From: Bacteroidetes bacterium GWA2_40_15
GTDB lineage: Bacteria; Bacteroidota; Bacteroidia; Bacteroidales; VadinHA17
NCBI GenBank assembly: GCA_001768195.1
Contig: MENI01000021.1
Location: 44,239 to 108,238 of the forward strand
DNA: 64,000 bases
Reading direction: 5' to 3'
The notes beneath the pieces are model-generated. The model ran no database searches and was not told the DNA's origin. It worked only from the letters and a program-made list of their open reading frames with translations. The position numbers were made by a program, and so were the translations under genes. Shown here one piece after another: positions 16,109-24,168 of this stretch. Each line of letters begins with the position of its first letter. Positions within the stretch are counted from its first letter, which is position 1.

Positions 16109-17782
16109 ATGAAAAGGTCATTTGTCTTTTTAACCGGTTTATTGATCTTCAGCAGCAGTCTGATATACGGCAGATCTTCTCCGGTATCAGATACGTTGAG
16201 GATTATGAGTACCCCTGATCTGTATCCTCTTGCGTCAGCATGGGCTGAGAATTATGGCTCTGTAACCACAGGAGTGAGCGTAAAGGTAATCATGGCCTCT
16301 GACATTAAAGAAGCTGAAGATTTGATCAGCAGAGGGATGATTGGTTTTGTTTCAGCCAGAAATTATCCCGGTTTCAGAAATGGATCAGGATGGAACACAA
16401 TTATAGGGCGGGATATCATTGTTCCGGTAATAAGTAATCAGAATCCGGCTCTTGAAAAAATAAATCAGCATGGCTTGTCAGCTGTTGTGTTGTTGCAAAT
16501 AATGAACAACAAGAATGGAGAAAAGTGGAATTCGATAATTACTGACTCTGAAAATGCACCTGTAAATTATTACTGGGTAAAGGATGAATCAGTAATAGCC
16601 GGTCTTGCAGGATTTCTCGGAACCGATAAAATAAACATGGCAGGTAGAGAGGTTACCGGCAGCGAAGCTCTGATCACAGCAATTCGAAAAGATCCTTATG
16701 GAATAGGTTTTTGCAGGCTTACTGGTGTGGCAGACTTGAAAAATCAGACTCTGGCAGAGGGATTAAGCTTTTTGCCAATTGACAACAACAATAATGGCAC
16801 TCTTGATTACAGTGAAAAAATCTATGGTGACTTTAACCAGTTGTCAAGAGGCATATGGATCGGCAAATATCCGAAAAGCCTCTGTTCAAATATCTATGCT
16901 GCAGGTATAAGCCAGCCTGAAGGCGAAGCAACTGTTGCTTTTCTGAGATGGGTGCTCACCGACGGCCAGAAATTCCTTTATGATAATGGTTACAATGATC
17001 TTCTGATTACCGAGAGACAAAAATCTGTTGACCGGTTATATGAAACAGAAGTATTTACTACAGCTGTGTCAGAAGCAAGGTCTCCGTTTGTTGTCCTTCT
17101 GTTTCTGTTTGCAGCAGCGCTTGTTATAGTTATAACTGTCAGCCAGGTAGTAAAATATGAAGGAAGATCCAGGAGCATCTCTACTGTATTGCTCCCGCAA
17201 TCCGACAGGGTGTTTGGTGAATCTGCAGTTTTAATACCCCAGGGTCTCTATTTTGACAAGGCACACACCTGGGCCTTCATGGAACAGGATGGAATGGTGA
17301 AGATAGGGATTGATGATTTCCTGCAGCATATAACAGGTACGATCACCAGGGTTAAAATGAAGAAAGATGGCAGTAAAGTCAAGAAAGGGGAACAGATTCT
17401 CTCACTCATACAGAATGGAAAGCATCTCGATCTCTACGCACCTGTTTCAGGTACAATCAGAGAACATAACTCAGTTCTTGAAACCAATTCAGACCTCATA
17501 AATTCCTCTCCATATAATGAAGGCTGGGTTTATAAAATAGAGCCGTTGAACTGGCACAGGGAAATCCAGTTATTGTTCTATGCCGAAAAATACAGACAAT
17601 ACCTGACTCAGGAATTCTCGCGTCTTAAGTGTTTTCTGACAACAGTTCTTAATGCAGGAAATGAGAAATACAGCCATGCGGTGCTCCAGGACGGAGGTGA
17701 AGTAAGTGACGGGGTCCTTTCACAAATGGGACCGGAAGTATGGGAAGATTTCCAGACAAATTTTGTTGATATGTCAAAATAA
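16109..17782 (+). CDS. PstS-like periplasmic domain fused via a membrane helix to a GcvH-like domain
   Basis: A 557-residue fusion. Signal peptide 1-21. Residues about 28-315 resemble PstS/PBP-like-2 solute-binding proteins (LRIMSTPDLYPLASAWAENYG, then GREVTGSEALITAIRKDPYGIGF, later YPKSLCSNIYAAG). One helix spans about 328-350. Residues about 365-490 match glycine-cleavage H protein: HTWAFMEQDGMVKIGIDDF, LYAPVSGTI and SPYNEGWVYKIEP, with Lys438 in NGKHLDLYAP at the lipoyl-lysine position. A final segment (LQDGGEVSDGVLSQMGPEVWEDFQ) is shared with the protein at 19961 and is not part of H protein. The H-like domain would be cytoplasmic. No glycine-cleavage or phosphate-transport genes are nearby, so neither textbook role is supported. 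It is the first gene of the cluster. Confidence 0.85.
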   Translation: MKRSFVFLTGLLIFSSSLIYGRSSPVSDTLRIMSTPDLYPLASAWAENYGSVTTGVSVKVIMASDIKEAEDLISRGMIGFVSARNYPGFRNGSGWNTIIGRDIIVPVISNQNPALEKINQHGLSAVVLLQIMNNKNGEKWNSIITDSENAPVNYYWVKDESVIAGLAGFLGTDKINMAGREVTGSEALITAIRKDPYGIGFCRLTGVADLKNQTLAEGLSFLPIDNNNNGTLDYSEKIYGDFNQLSRGIWIGKYPKSLCSNIYAAGISQPEGEATVAFLRWVLTDGQKFLYDNGYNDLLITERQKSVDRLYETEVFTTAVSEARSPFVVLLFLFAAALVIVITVSQVVKYEGRSRSISTVLLPQSDRVFGESAVLIPQGLYFDKAHTWAFMEQDGMVKIGIDDFLQHITGTITRVKMKKDGSKVKKGEQILSLIQNGKHLDLYAPVSGTIREHNSVLETNSDLINSSPYNEGWVYKIEPLNWHREIQLLFYAEKYRQYLTQEFSRLKCFLTTVLNAGNEKYSHAVLQDGGEVSDGVLSQMGPEVWEDFQTNFVDMSK

Positions 17783-17832
17783 CAACATTTTTTTTAAAAT
17801 GGTCTTTTAATAAGTAACTAAAATTATGAATT

Positions 17833-18702
17833 ATGAGTGTTGATCGACGAAATTTTTTAAAAGCTCTGGGGATCGCCGGGAGCACGCTTGCAATGGGGAA
17901 GAGCTTTGGCTCCCCGCCTGTTAGTAAGAGTGATACAGAGTTCTTCGGGATTCTATATGATTCAACGCTTTGCGTTGGCTGTCAGGCTTGTGAAACTGCA
18001 TGCGCTGAAAAATACGGATTTCCTTTACCTGAGACTGTGCCAGCGGCTGGAGAATTACGTGAAACCAATGAGGCAAGACGCGTAGTTATCAATTGTTATA
18101 ATACCTCCAAAGGGGAGATGTATATGAGAAGGGCTTGTAACCATTGTAACAATCCTGCCTGTGCATCAGCATGTCTCACAAAAGCAATGCTGAAAACCGA
18201 TGGGGGTCCTGTGATCTGGCGTGAAGAAAAATGCATGGGATGCAGGTCATGTATGATTTCATGTCCGTTCGATATACCAAAGTTTGAATACAACAGTCCG
18301 AATCCGAAAATAAATAAGTGCAGAATGTGTTATGAACTTCTACTGGAAGGTGAAAAACCGGTTTGTGTTGAGAATTGCCCGGCAGAAGCCCTCCTTTTCG
18401 GGAAAAGAAGAGACCTTATAGAGATTGCAAGAACCAGGATCTATTCAGAACCTGATAAATATTATCACGAAATATACGGAGAGAATGAAGTTGGTGGAAC
18501 CGGAGTACTTTATATCAGTTCAGTTCCTTTTAAGGAATTGGGATTGAGGACTGATCTGGGAAACAAATCGTATCCGGAATATAACAAGACATTCCTCTAT
18601 TCGGTTCCACTTGTACTGATACTCTGGCCGGCATTTTTACTTGGTCTGCATAGCGCTTTTGTTCAAGGGAAAAATAAGAAACAAAAAGAAGAAGAGTCAT
18701 GA
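17833..18702 (+). CDS. Tat-exported ferredoxin-type electron-transfer subunit (HybA-like)
   Basis: A 289-residue iron-sulfur protein. The N-terminus has a twin-arginine signal, DRRNFLKALGIAGSTLAMG. Four Cys clusters follow, enough for four [4Fe-4S] centres: CVGCQACETAC (about residue 48), CNHCNNPACASAC, CMGCRSCMISC, and CRMCYELLLEGEKPVCVENC. A C-terminal helix (FLYSVPLVLILWPAFLLGL, about 255-275) anchors it to the membrane, as in HybA. It should pass electrons between an unknown periplasmic partner and the NrfD/HybB-type subunit encoded next, whose start overlaps its stop by four bases. Hydrogenase or molybdopterin catalytic subunits, normal partners of this family, are absent here. Confidence 0.93.
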   Translation: MSVDRRNFLKALGIAGSTLAMGKSFGSPPVSKSDTEFFGILYDSTLCVGCQACETACAEKYGFPLPETVPAAGELRETNEARRVVINCYNTSKGEMYMRRACNHCNNPACASACLTKAMLKTDGGPVIWREEKCMGCRSCMISCPFDIPKFEYNSPNPKINKCRMCYELLLEGEKPVCVENCPAEALLFGKRRDLIEIARTRIYSEPDKYYHEIYGENEVGGTGVLYISSVPFKELGLRTDLGNKSYPEYNKTFLYSVPLVLILWPAFLLGLHSAFVQGKNKKQKEEES

Positions 18703-19982
18703 ACAGAGAAGAAAACACTGGGTTTTTAAAATTCATCATGTATGAATTAAAACCTAAAGGAAAATTGTTAACTCCCTTCAATATAATTTCCATGATTACA
18801 ATACTGGCAGCGGTAGTTATTCTGGTAATTCGTTTTACAAGTGGTTTGGGTTCAGTCGGACATGCTTCCCAGGAACGTCCATGGGGGCTATGGATTAATT
18901 TCAACGTAATCACAGGTGTCGCTTTTGCCGGAGGAGCTTTTGTCGTCACATTCATGGTATATATTCTGGGACTGGAGAAATACCGTCCAATTGTCAGAGC
19001 AACAGTACTGTATGCTCTGCTCGCCTATATCTTTTATGCGGGTGCACTTTTGCTTGACCTGGGGCGCCCCTGGAAGGTTATAAACCCAATTATTGGTAAC
19101 TCCTTTGGAATAAGCTCTGTCCTGTTTCTTGTTGCATGGCATTTCCTTCTTTATATGGGTTCATTATTTATTGAGTTCTTCCCGACTGTAACTGAATGGA
19201 TTTCCCTGAAGCCTCAACGAAGATTCTTTGCTTCGCTTACCCTTGGCGTTGTAATATTTGGAATCGCACTCTCCACTTTACATCAATCCGGTCTTGGTGC
19301 ACTTTTTCTAATGGCTAAGCCGAAGATACATCCTCTGTGGTATTCAGAGTTCATACCTATTCTTTTCTTCCTGTCAAGTATATTTGCAGGACTTTCATTG
19401 GTAATAGTTTTAGAGACTATTGGTCAGAGAGTATTCGGTAAAAACATGTCATTTTTAAATAAAAGTTCCCACAGGGATATAATGTTAAGCCTTTCAAGAA
19501 TTTGTACAATATCAATGTTCGTTTATTTCTTTATGACAGTACTGGTTTTTTTGCATGGCAAGAATTTTCAATATCTTAATACGCTGTGGGGTTCATGGTA
19601 TCTTGTTGAAGTCCTGGGGTTTGTGTTATTTCCCTGTATATTGTTCCTGTTTGGATACAGGCGACTCAATATAAAATTAGTTCGTATCGGAGCAGTATTG
19701 ACAATAATAGGAATCATCCTGAACAGACTCAATATCTCGACTATCGCATATCACTGGTATGACAGTGCATTGCATTTTCCGACATGGATGGAAATTGTAG
19801 TAAGTTTTGCAGTAATATTTCTCCAGATCCTGGTATTCCGGGCGATTGTCAGAAGAATGCCGGTATATACAGAATCTCCATCCTGGGTAGTTGAAGAAAA
19901 ACAAATCAGATCGATCACAGTTAAAGACAAATTGTTCAAATTAAATACAAGGAGGGAAAAATGGAAAGTTTCAGCAGAGTAG
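18699..19982 (+). CDS. NrfD/HybB-family quinone-interacting membrane subunit
   Basis: A 427-residue integral membrane protein with about ten helices. The N-terminal pattern GLWINFNVITGVAFAGGAFVVTFMVYILGLEKYRPIVRATVL and LLLDLGRPWKVINPI is characteristic of HybB and related NrfD proteins that exchange electrons with the quinone pool. The middle part has WHFLLYMGSLFIEFFP and STLHQSGLGALFLMAKPKIHPLWYSEFIPI, also family hallmarks. It carries no haem or Fe-S motif. Its start is coupled to the ferredoxin gene (ATGA overlap) and its end overlaps the next gene by 22 bp, so all three are one translational unit. Confidence 0.93.
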   Translation: MNREENTGFLKFIMYELKPKGKLLTPFNIISMITILAAVVILVIRFTSGLGSVGHASQERPWGLWINFNVITGVAFAGGAFVVTFMVYILGLEKYRPIVRATVLYALLAYIFYAGALLLDLGRPWKVINPIIGNSFGISSVLFLVAWHFLLYMGSLFIEFFPTVTEWISLKPQRRFFASLTLGVVIFGIALSTLHQSGLGALFLMAKPKIHPLWYSEFIPILFFLSSIFAGLSLVIVLETIGQRVFGKNMSFLNKSSHRDIMLSLSRICTISMFVYFFMTVLVFLHGKNFQYLNTLWGSWYLVEVLGFVLFPCILFLFGYRRLNIKLVRIGAVLTIIGIILNRLNISTIAYHWYDSALHFPTWMEIVVSFAVIFLQILVFRAIVRRMPVYTESPSWVVEEKQIRSITVKDKLFKLNTRREKWKVSAE

Positions 19983-20683
19983 ATATTTTCGATACAAAAG
20001 GAATTGAATATCTGTTTGTTATCGGTTATTTATTATTCCTGATCATTTTCTGGAATATAGCTAACCGGCATGAAAGAATGATAACGCAAGTTAAAAAAAT
20101 GATGAACACTCTTTCTGCCGGTATTCTAAGAATTCCACAAGGATTATTCTACAACAGGTATCATACCTGGACCCATCTTGAAGAATCCGGAGCAGCAAAA
20201 GTAGGAATGGATGATTTTCTTCAGCATGTCATTGGAGAAGTAAAATTCACCCTGCTTAAGAAGCCTGGTGAACTGGTCGAAAAAGGAGAAATAATGACAC
20301 AAATCAATCGGGATGGCAAGCACCTCAAAATCTTTTCACCTATTTCGGGAGTAATTCTGAAGTCAAACTCATTACTCAATGAGAATCCTGAGATCTTAAA
20401 TGAAGATCCATATGAAAAAGGTTGGATTTATAAAATCAAACCATCTGATTGGAGAAAAGATATAAATACATATTTTTTGGCTGAAGAGGCAACAAAATGG
20501 GCAACAAATGAACTGGAAAGATTTAAAGAGTTTCTGACCGGAGGGGCGATGAGAAAATATTCCAGCGAGCCTTCAATGATATTATTACAGGATGGGGGTG
20601 AAATAAGAGACAATGTGCTTTCCGATCTGCCTGATGAAGTGTGGATAGATTTCCAGAAGCTATTTCTGAATTTTGGTCATTAA
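19961..20683 (+). CDS. Membrane-anchored GcvH-like protein
   Basis: A 240-residue protein with an N-terminal membrane helix (about residues 13-34, YLFVIGYLLFLIIFWNIAN) and a cytoplasmic domain like glycine-cleavage H protein (about 55-165): HTWTHLEESGAAKVGMDDFLQHVIGEV, FSPISGVIL, and NEDPYEKGWIYKIKP. Lys120 in DGKHLKIFSP occupies the lipoyl-lysine position. The C-terminal 70 residues (LQDGGEIRDNVLSDLPDEVWIDFQ) are shared with the PstS-GcvH fusion at 16109, so this module recurs twice in the operon. A purine-rich AGGAGGGAAAA, unusual for this phylum, lies just before the start. It overlaps the NrfD gene. Function unknown; it may carry a lipoyl arm for electron or thiol transfer at the membrane. 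Confidence 0.85.
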   Translation: MESFSRVDIFDTKGIEYLFVIGYLLFLIIFWNIANRHERMITQVKKMMNTLSAGILRIPQGLFYNRYHTWTHLEESGAAKVGMDDFLQHVIGEVKFTLLKKPGELVEKGEIMTQINRDGKHLKIFSPISGVILKSNSLLNENPEILNEDPYEKGWIYKIKPSDWRKDINTYFLAEEATKWATNELERFKEFLTGGAMRKYSSEPSMILLQDGGEIRDNVLSDLPDEVWIDFQKLFLNFGH

Positions 20684-20694
20684 AAAATAATTTT

Positions 20695-20726
20695 AAAACC
20701 GGTGTCTGTAATCACCGGTTTTTTTT
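20695..20726 (+). terminator. Intrinsic terminator after the redox genes
   Basis: AAAACCGGTG, an 8-base loop, then CACCGGTTTTTTTT. It starts 11 bases after the GcvH-like stop and separates the four redox genes from the sensor kinases. It also shows that the GTG at 20702 cannot be the start of the next gene, since that lies in the stem. Confidence 0.9.
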
Positions 20727-20761
20727 GTATTTTGTATAGGACAACAGCTTATCATTATTTT

Positions 20762-22447
20762 TTGGGATTAAATCACAAAAAGAGATTAAATTATACATCA
20801 AAAAAGGTGACTGATTTAAAAAGAAGAATAAAATTCCGATCCACAATTTATGGTCAGGTTGTCCATATTATCACAATATTGTCTGTTTTTCTGTTTTTAT
20901 CATTCGGTACCATATTCAGAACCATAAACAAGGAATATCTGAATACGGTAATACAACAAAACGGGAACAATATCGGGTCTATTGTTGAGGGAGCTTTATA
21001 CCATTCAATGCTCACAAATGACAGAAGTGCCCTTCGAAATACACTTGATGTTATTAATACATTACCGGGCATTGAAGATGTGAACATGTATGATTCTCAG
21101 GACAATCTTGTCTATTCACCCTTCTCATCCGATTCAGTCGGGTACAACAATCCGAACTGTAAAGATTGCCACACCAATATCAATACCATGTTTTCCAGAA
21201 AAACAAAGTCTTTCAGAATTGTGAGTCTTGACAGTGAATGTGAAATGAGCAAAAAAGCTTACGATTTCAGACTCCTGCTAATCAGGTCACCTATACTAAA
21301 TGAAAAATCCTGTTATACAAGTTCCTGTCATGCCCATAAGGAAAGTGATGACTTGCTGGGTTCATTTGTTATAAGAATACCTCTGGAAGATCTTGATAAA
21401 TCAGTTAAAAAGTCTTCTACGAATTTTTTCCTGCTTGCCGCCCTGACAACTATTTTAATGTTAACATTTTTAATGTTTTTCACGAGGAGGAAAATAAAGA
21501 ATCCATTAAATGCAATAATAATGGCCAGTGAAGCTGTTTCGAGAGGTGATATAAGTAAAAGACTGGAGATTAAACCCAATCAGTTGAACGACATCAATAT
21601 GGTTTCCAGCGCATTTAATGAGATGCTTGATAATCTGGCTTCGGCATCGAACGAGTTACAGAATTGGTCACAGCAACTTGAATATAAAGTACAAAAAAAA
21701 TCAGAAGAATTATCTGAAATACAAAATGAATTGATACATGTTGAGCGGATAGCTTCGCTTGGTAAATTATCCTCCTCTGTAGCACATGAAATAAATAATC
21801 CGTTATCGGGTGTTTTAACATATACTAAGTTAGTTCAGAAACAAATACATAAGCTTACATTGGATGATGCCGAAAAGATGCCAATGTTAAAATATTTAAA
21901 AGTGATTGAAGAAGAGACAAAACGTTGTGGCGACATCGTTAAGGGCTTACTGGATTTTTCAAGAAAGGATCAACAAGACTTTAAAATTAACCAGCTGCAC
22001 AAAATTTTAAGGGAATCTTACTCTTTGATGGAACACCAGATGAAGATGGCGAACATTAATTTTTTCACAGATTTTTCAGCCGGTTGCGATTTGGTAAATA
22101 GTAGTGAGAATCAAATAAAGCAGGCTTGTATTGCCATTCTGCTGAATGCTTCCGAAGCCATTTTTGAGAATGGCGAAATTCTGATGAAAACCAGTAACCC
22201 GGATGAAGATAATATCATGATCGAAATAAGGGATAATGGTATAGGAATTGCGCCTGAAGATATTCCTCATATTTTTGAGCCATTTTTCTCTACCAAGGGA
22301 AAGGCAACCGGGATAGGGCTGGGATTGGCAATTGTTCATGGTATTGTACAAAACCACAATGGGAAAGTGGAAGTAGATTCTGAATTGGGGAAGGGAACAA
22401 CTATTTCTATTATTTTACCTGTAATTAATGATCAGAAATTGTTTTAA
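20762..22447 (+). CDS. Sensor histidine kinase with putative c-type-haem periplasmic domain (copy 1)
   Basis: A 561-residue membrane kinase. Two helices (about 36-56 and 220-240) flank a periplasmic domain of roughly 160 residues. That domain contains CKDCH (residues 133-137), a conserved CEMS motif, and CYTSSCH (184-190): the CxxCH and CX4CH patterns of covalent haem attachment. HAMP (about 245-295, ending NEMLDNL), coiled coil, HisKA with SSSVAHEINNP (His342) and HATPase (DNGIGIAPEDIPHIFEPF, GIGLGLAIVHG) follow. I use a TTG start at 20762, because LGLN there aligns with the MGLNN start of the paralogue at 22500 and upstream GTG 20702 lies in a terminator; GTG 20807 is an alternative. It probably reports redox state or a haem ligand to the NtrC-type regulator at 24169. 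Confidence 0.88.
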   Translation: MGLNHKKRLNYTSKKVTDLKRRIKFRSTIYGQVVHIITILSVFLFLSFGTIFRTINKEYLNTVIQQNGNNIGSIVEGALYHSMLTNDRSALRNTLDVINTLPGIEDVNMYDSQDNLVYSPFSSDSVGYNNPNCKDCHTNINTMFSRKTKSFRIVSLDSECEMSKKAYDFRLLLIRSPILNEKSCYTSSCHAHKESDDLLGSFVIRIPLEDLDKSVKKSSTNFFLLAALTTILMLTFLMFFTRRKIKNPLNAIIMASEAVSRGDISKRLEIKPNQLNDINMVSSAFNEMLDNLASASNELQNWSQQLEYKVQKKSEELSEIQNELIHVERIASLGKLSSSVAHEINNPLSGVLTYTKLVQKQIHKLTLDDAEKMPMLKYLKVIEEETKRCGDIVKGLLDFSRKDQQDFKINQLHKILRESYSLMEHQMKMANINFFTDFSAGCDLVNSSENQIKQACIAILLNASEAIFENGEILMKTSNPDEDNIMIEIRDNGIGIAPEDIPHIFEPFFSTKGKATGIGLGLAIVHGIVQNHNGKVEVDSELGKGTTISIILPVINDQKLF

Positions 22448-22499
22448 ATATAACCTGATTAGCAACAGTGTCTTTTTAATTTATGTAGTAAATATTGCG

Positions 22500-24167
22500 A
22501 TGGGATTAAATAATATGAAATCACATAGAGATAGAAAATTAGTATCAGAATTTAAGGCTTTTATTAAATCCTTTTCATCGATTTATGGGCAGGTGGTTTT
22601 AATCATCGCGATATTATCTGTATTTCTTTTTATTTCGTTTGGGACAATTTTCAGAACAGTAAATAAGGAATATATGGAAAATACTATCCAGCAAAGTGGT
22701 AACAATGTGTGTATGTTTGTTGAAGGCGCTTTGTATCAGCATATGCTGGAGAACGATAAAACGGCATTAATAAATACCCTTAATATAATTAATAAAATGC
22801 CTGGTATCGAGGATGTTAATATGTATGATGATAAGGATAATCTGGTTCATTCATCCTTCCCCAATGATTCACTGGCCCACGGTAATCCAAATTGTAAAGT
22901 CTGCCATGAGAATTTTACTTCCATGTTTCCTCGAAAAGAAAAATCTTTTAAGATCATAAATGTTGACAGCAAATGTGATATGAGCCCTAAAGATTACAGT
23001 TTCAGGCTTCTCTTAATCAAATCACCCATTTTAAATGAAAAGTCGTGTTATACAGGCAGCTGTCATGCTCATAAGGAAAGTGATGAAGTGCTCGGTTCCC
23101 TGGTTATCAGGATCCCTCTGGAAGATCTTGATGCAAACCTGAATAAGTCTTCATTATTAGCTGTAACGACAACAATATTGCTGGTGACTTTATTAATATA
23201 TTTCACCAAAATAAAAATCAAAAATCCATTAAAAGCCATAATAAAAGCCAGTGAAGCTGTTTCAAAAGGTGATAAAAGTAAAAGACTGGAAGTAAAATCC
23301 AATCAGTTGAACGACATCAATATGGTTTCCAGCGCATTTAATGAGATGCTTGATAATTTGCAATCGGCAACTACCGAGTTGCAAAATTGGTCACAACAGC
23401 TTGAATATAAGGTACAGAAGAAGTCAGAAGAGTTATCGGAAATACAAAATGAATTGATACATATTGAACGGATAGCATCGCTTGGCAAATTATCCTCTTC
23501 TGTTGCACATGAAATAAATAATCCGTTGGCAGGTGTTTTAACATATACAAAGTTGGTTCATAAGCAACTGAGCAAGCTTGAAGTAGATGGCGCCGATAAA
23601 ATACCAATGTTGAAATATTTGAAAGTGATCGAAGAAGAAACAAAACGTTGCGGTGAGATTGTTAAAGGCTTGCTGGATTTTTCAAGAAAAGATCAGCTGA
23701 ACTTTGAAAGCAAAACTCTGCACAGAATATTAAACGAAGCTTATTCTTTAATGGCCCACCAGATGAAAATAGCAAATGTCAGCTTTGTTACAGATTTTGC
23801 TGCCAGCCGGGATTTAATATTTTGTAGTGAGAATCAAATTAAGCAAGCCTGTATTGCAATTCTGATGAATGCATCTGAAGCTGTTTTTGATAACGGGGAA
23901 ATTCTGATGAAGACGAGTAATCCCGACAAAAATAATATTAGACTTGAAATATCAGATAATGGAGTAGGCATTGATCCTGAGGATATTCCGCACATTTTTG
24001 AACCTTTTTTCTCTGCCAAGAAAAAAGCAAGTGGTGTTGGATTAGGATTAGCCATTGTCCATGGAATTATTCAAAGTCATAATGGGAAAATAGAAGTTGA
24101 TTCTAATTTGGGAAAGGGAACAACTATATCTATTATTTTACCTTTAATAATGAATAAAAAGAAATAA
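22500..24167 (+). CDS. Sensor histidine kinase with putative c-type-haem periplasmic domain (copy 2)
   Basis: A 555-residue paralogue of the kinase before it, closely similar throughout, so the two arose by tandem duplication. The periplasmic domain keeps CKVCH (132-136), CDMS, and CYTGSCH (183-189). HAMP, HisKA with SSSVAHEINNP (His337) and HATPase (DNGVGIDPEDIPHIFEPF, GVGLGLAIVHG) are intact, so both copies should be active kinases. I start at the ATG at 22500 (MGLNNMK); a frame extending to 22428 overlaps the end of copy 1 and is probably untranslated. The response-regulator gene begins one base after its stop. Divergence is greatest in the linker between the second helix and the haem-like domain. 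Confidence 0.9.
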   Translation: MGLNNMKSHRDRKLVSEFKAFIKSFSSIYGQVVLIIAILSVFLFISFGTIFRTVNKEYMENTIQQSGNNVCMFVEGALYQHMLENDKTALINTLNIINKMPGIEDVNMYDDKDNLVHSSFPNDSLAHGNPNCKVCHENFTSMFPRKEKSFKIINVDSKCDMSPKDYSFRLLLIKSPILNEKSCYTGSCHAHKESDEVLGSLVIRIPLEDLDANLNKSSLLAVTTTILLVTLLIYFTKIKIKNPLKAIIKASEAVSKGDKSKRLEVKSNQLNDINMVSSAFNEMLDNLQSATTELQNWSQQLEYKVQKKSEELSEIQNELIHIERIASLGKLSSSVAHEINNPLAGVLTYTKLVHKQLSKLEVDGADKIPMLKYLKVIEEETKRCGEIVKGLLDFSRKDQLNFESKTLHRILNEAYSLMAHQMKIANVSFVTDFAASRDLIFCSENQIKQACIAILMNASEAVFDNGEILMKTSNPDKNNIRLEISDNGVGIDPEDIPHIFEPFFSAKKKASGVGLGLAIVHGIIQSHNGKIEVDSNLGKGTTISIILPLIMNKKK

Positions 24168-24168
24168 A

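Noticed and set aside
16109-17782. Phosphate-binding protein PstS or glycine-cleavage H protein as the product name
   Set aside because: The protein contains parts like both, but no pst or gcv genes are nearby, the lipoyl-Lys context differs from H protein, and the domains are fused across a membrane helix.
17833-19982. Hydrogenase-2 subunits HybA and HybB
   Set aside because: No hydrogenase large or small subunit or maturation gene is in the window. HybA/HybB-type pairs occur in many complexes, so only the type of subunit is stated.
20702-20761. GTG start for the first sensor kinase
   Set aside because: The codon lies in the stem of an intrinsic terminator and the extra residues have no counterpart in the paralogue.
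22428-22499. N-terminal extension of the second sensor kinase
   Set aside because: It overlaps the 3' end of the first kinase gene; MGLNN at 22500 agrees with the copy at 20762.
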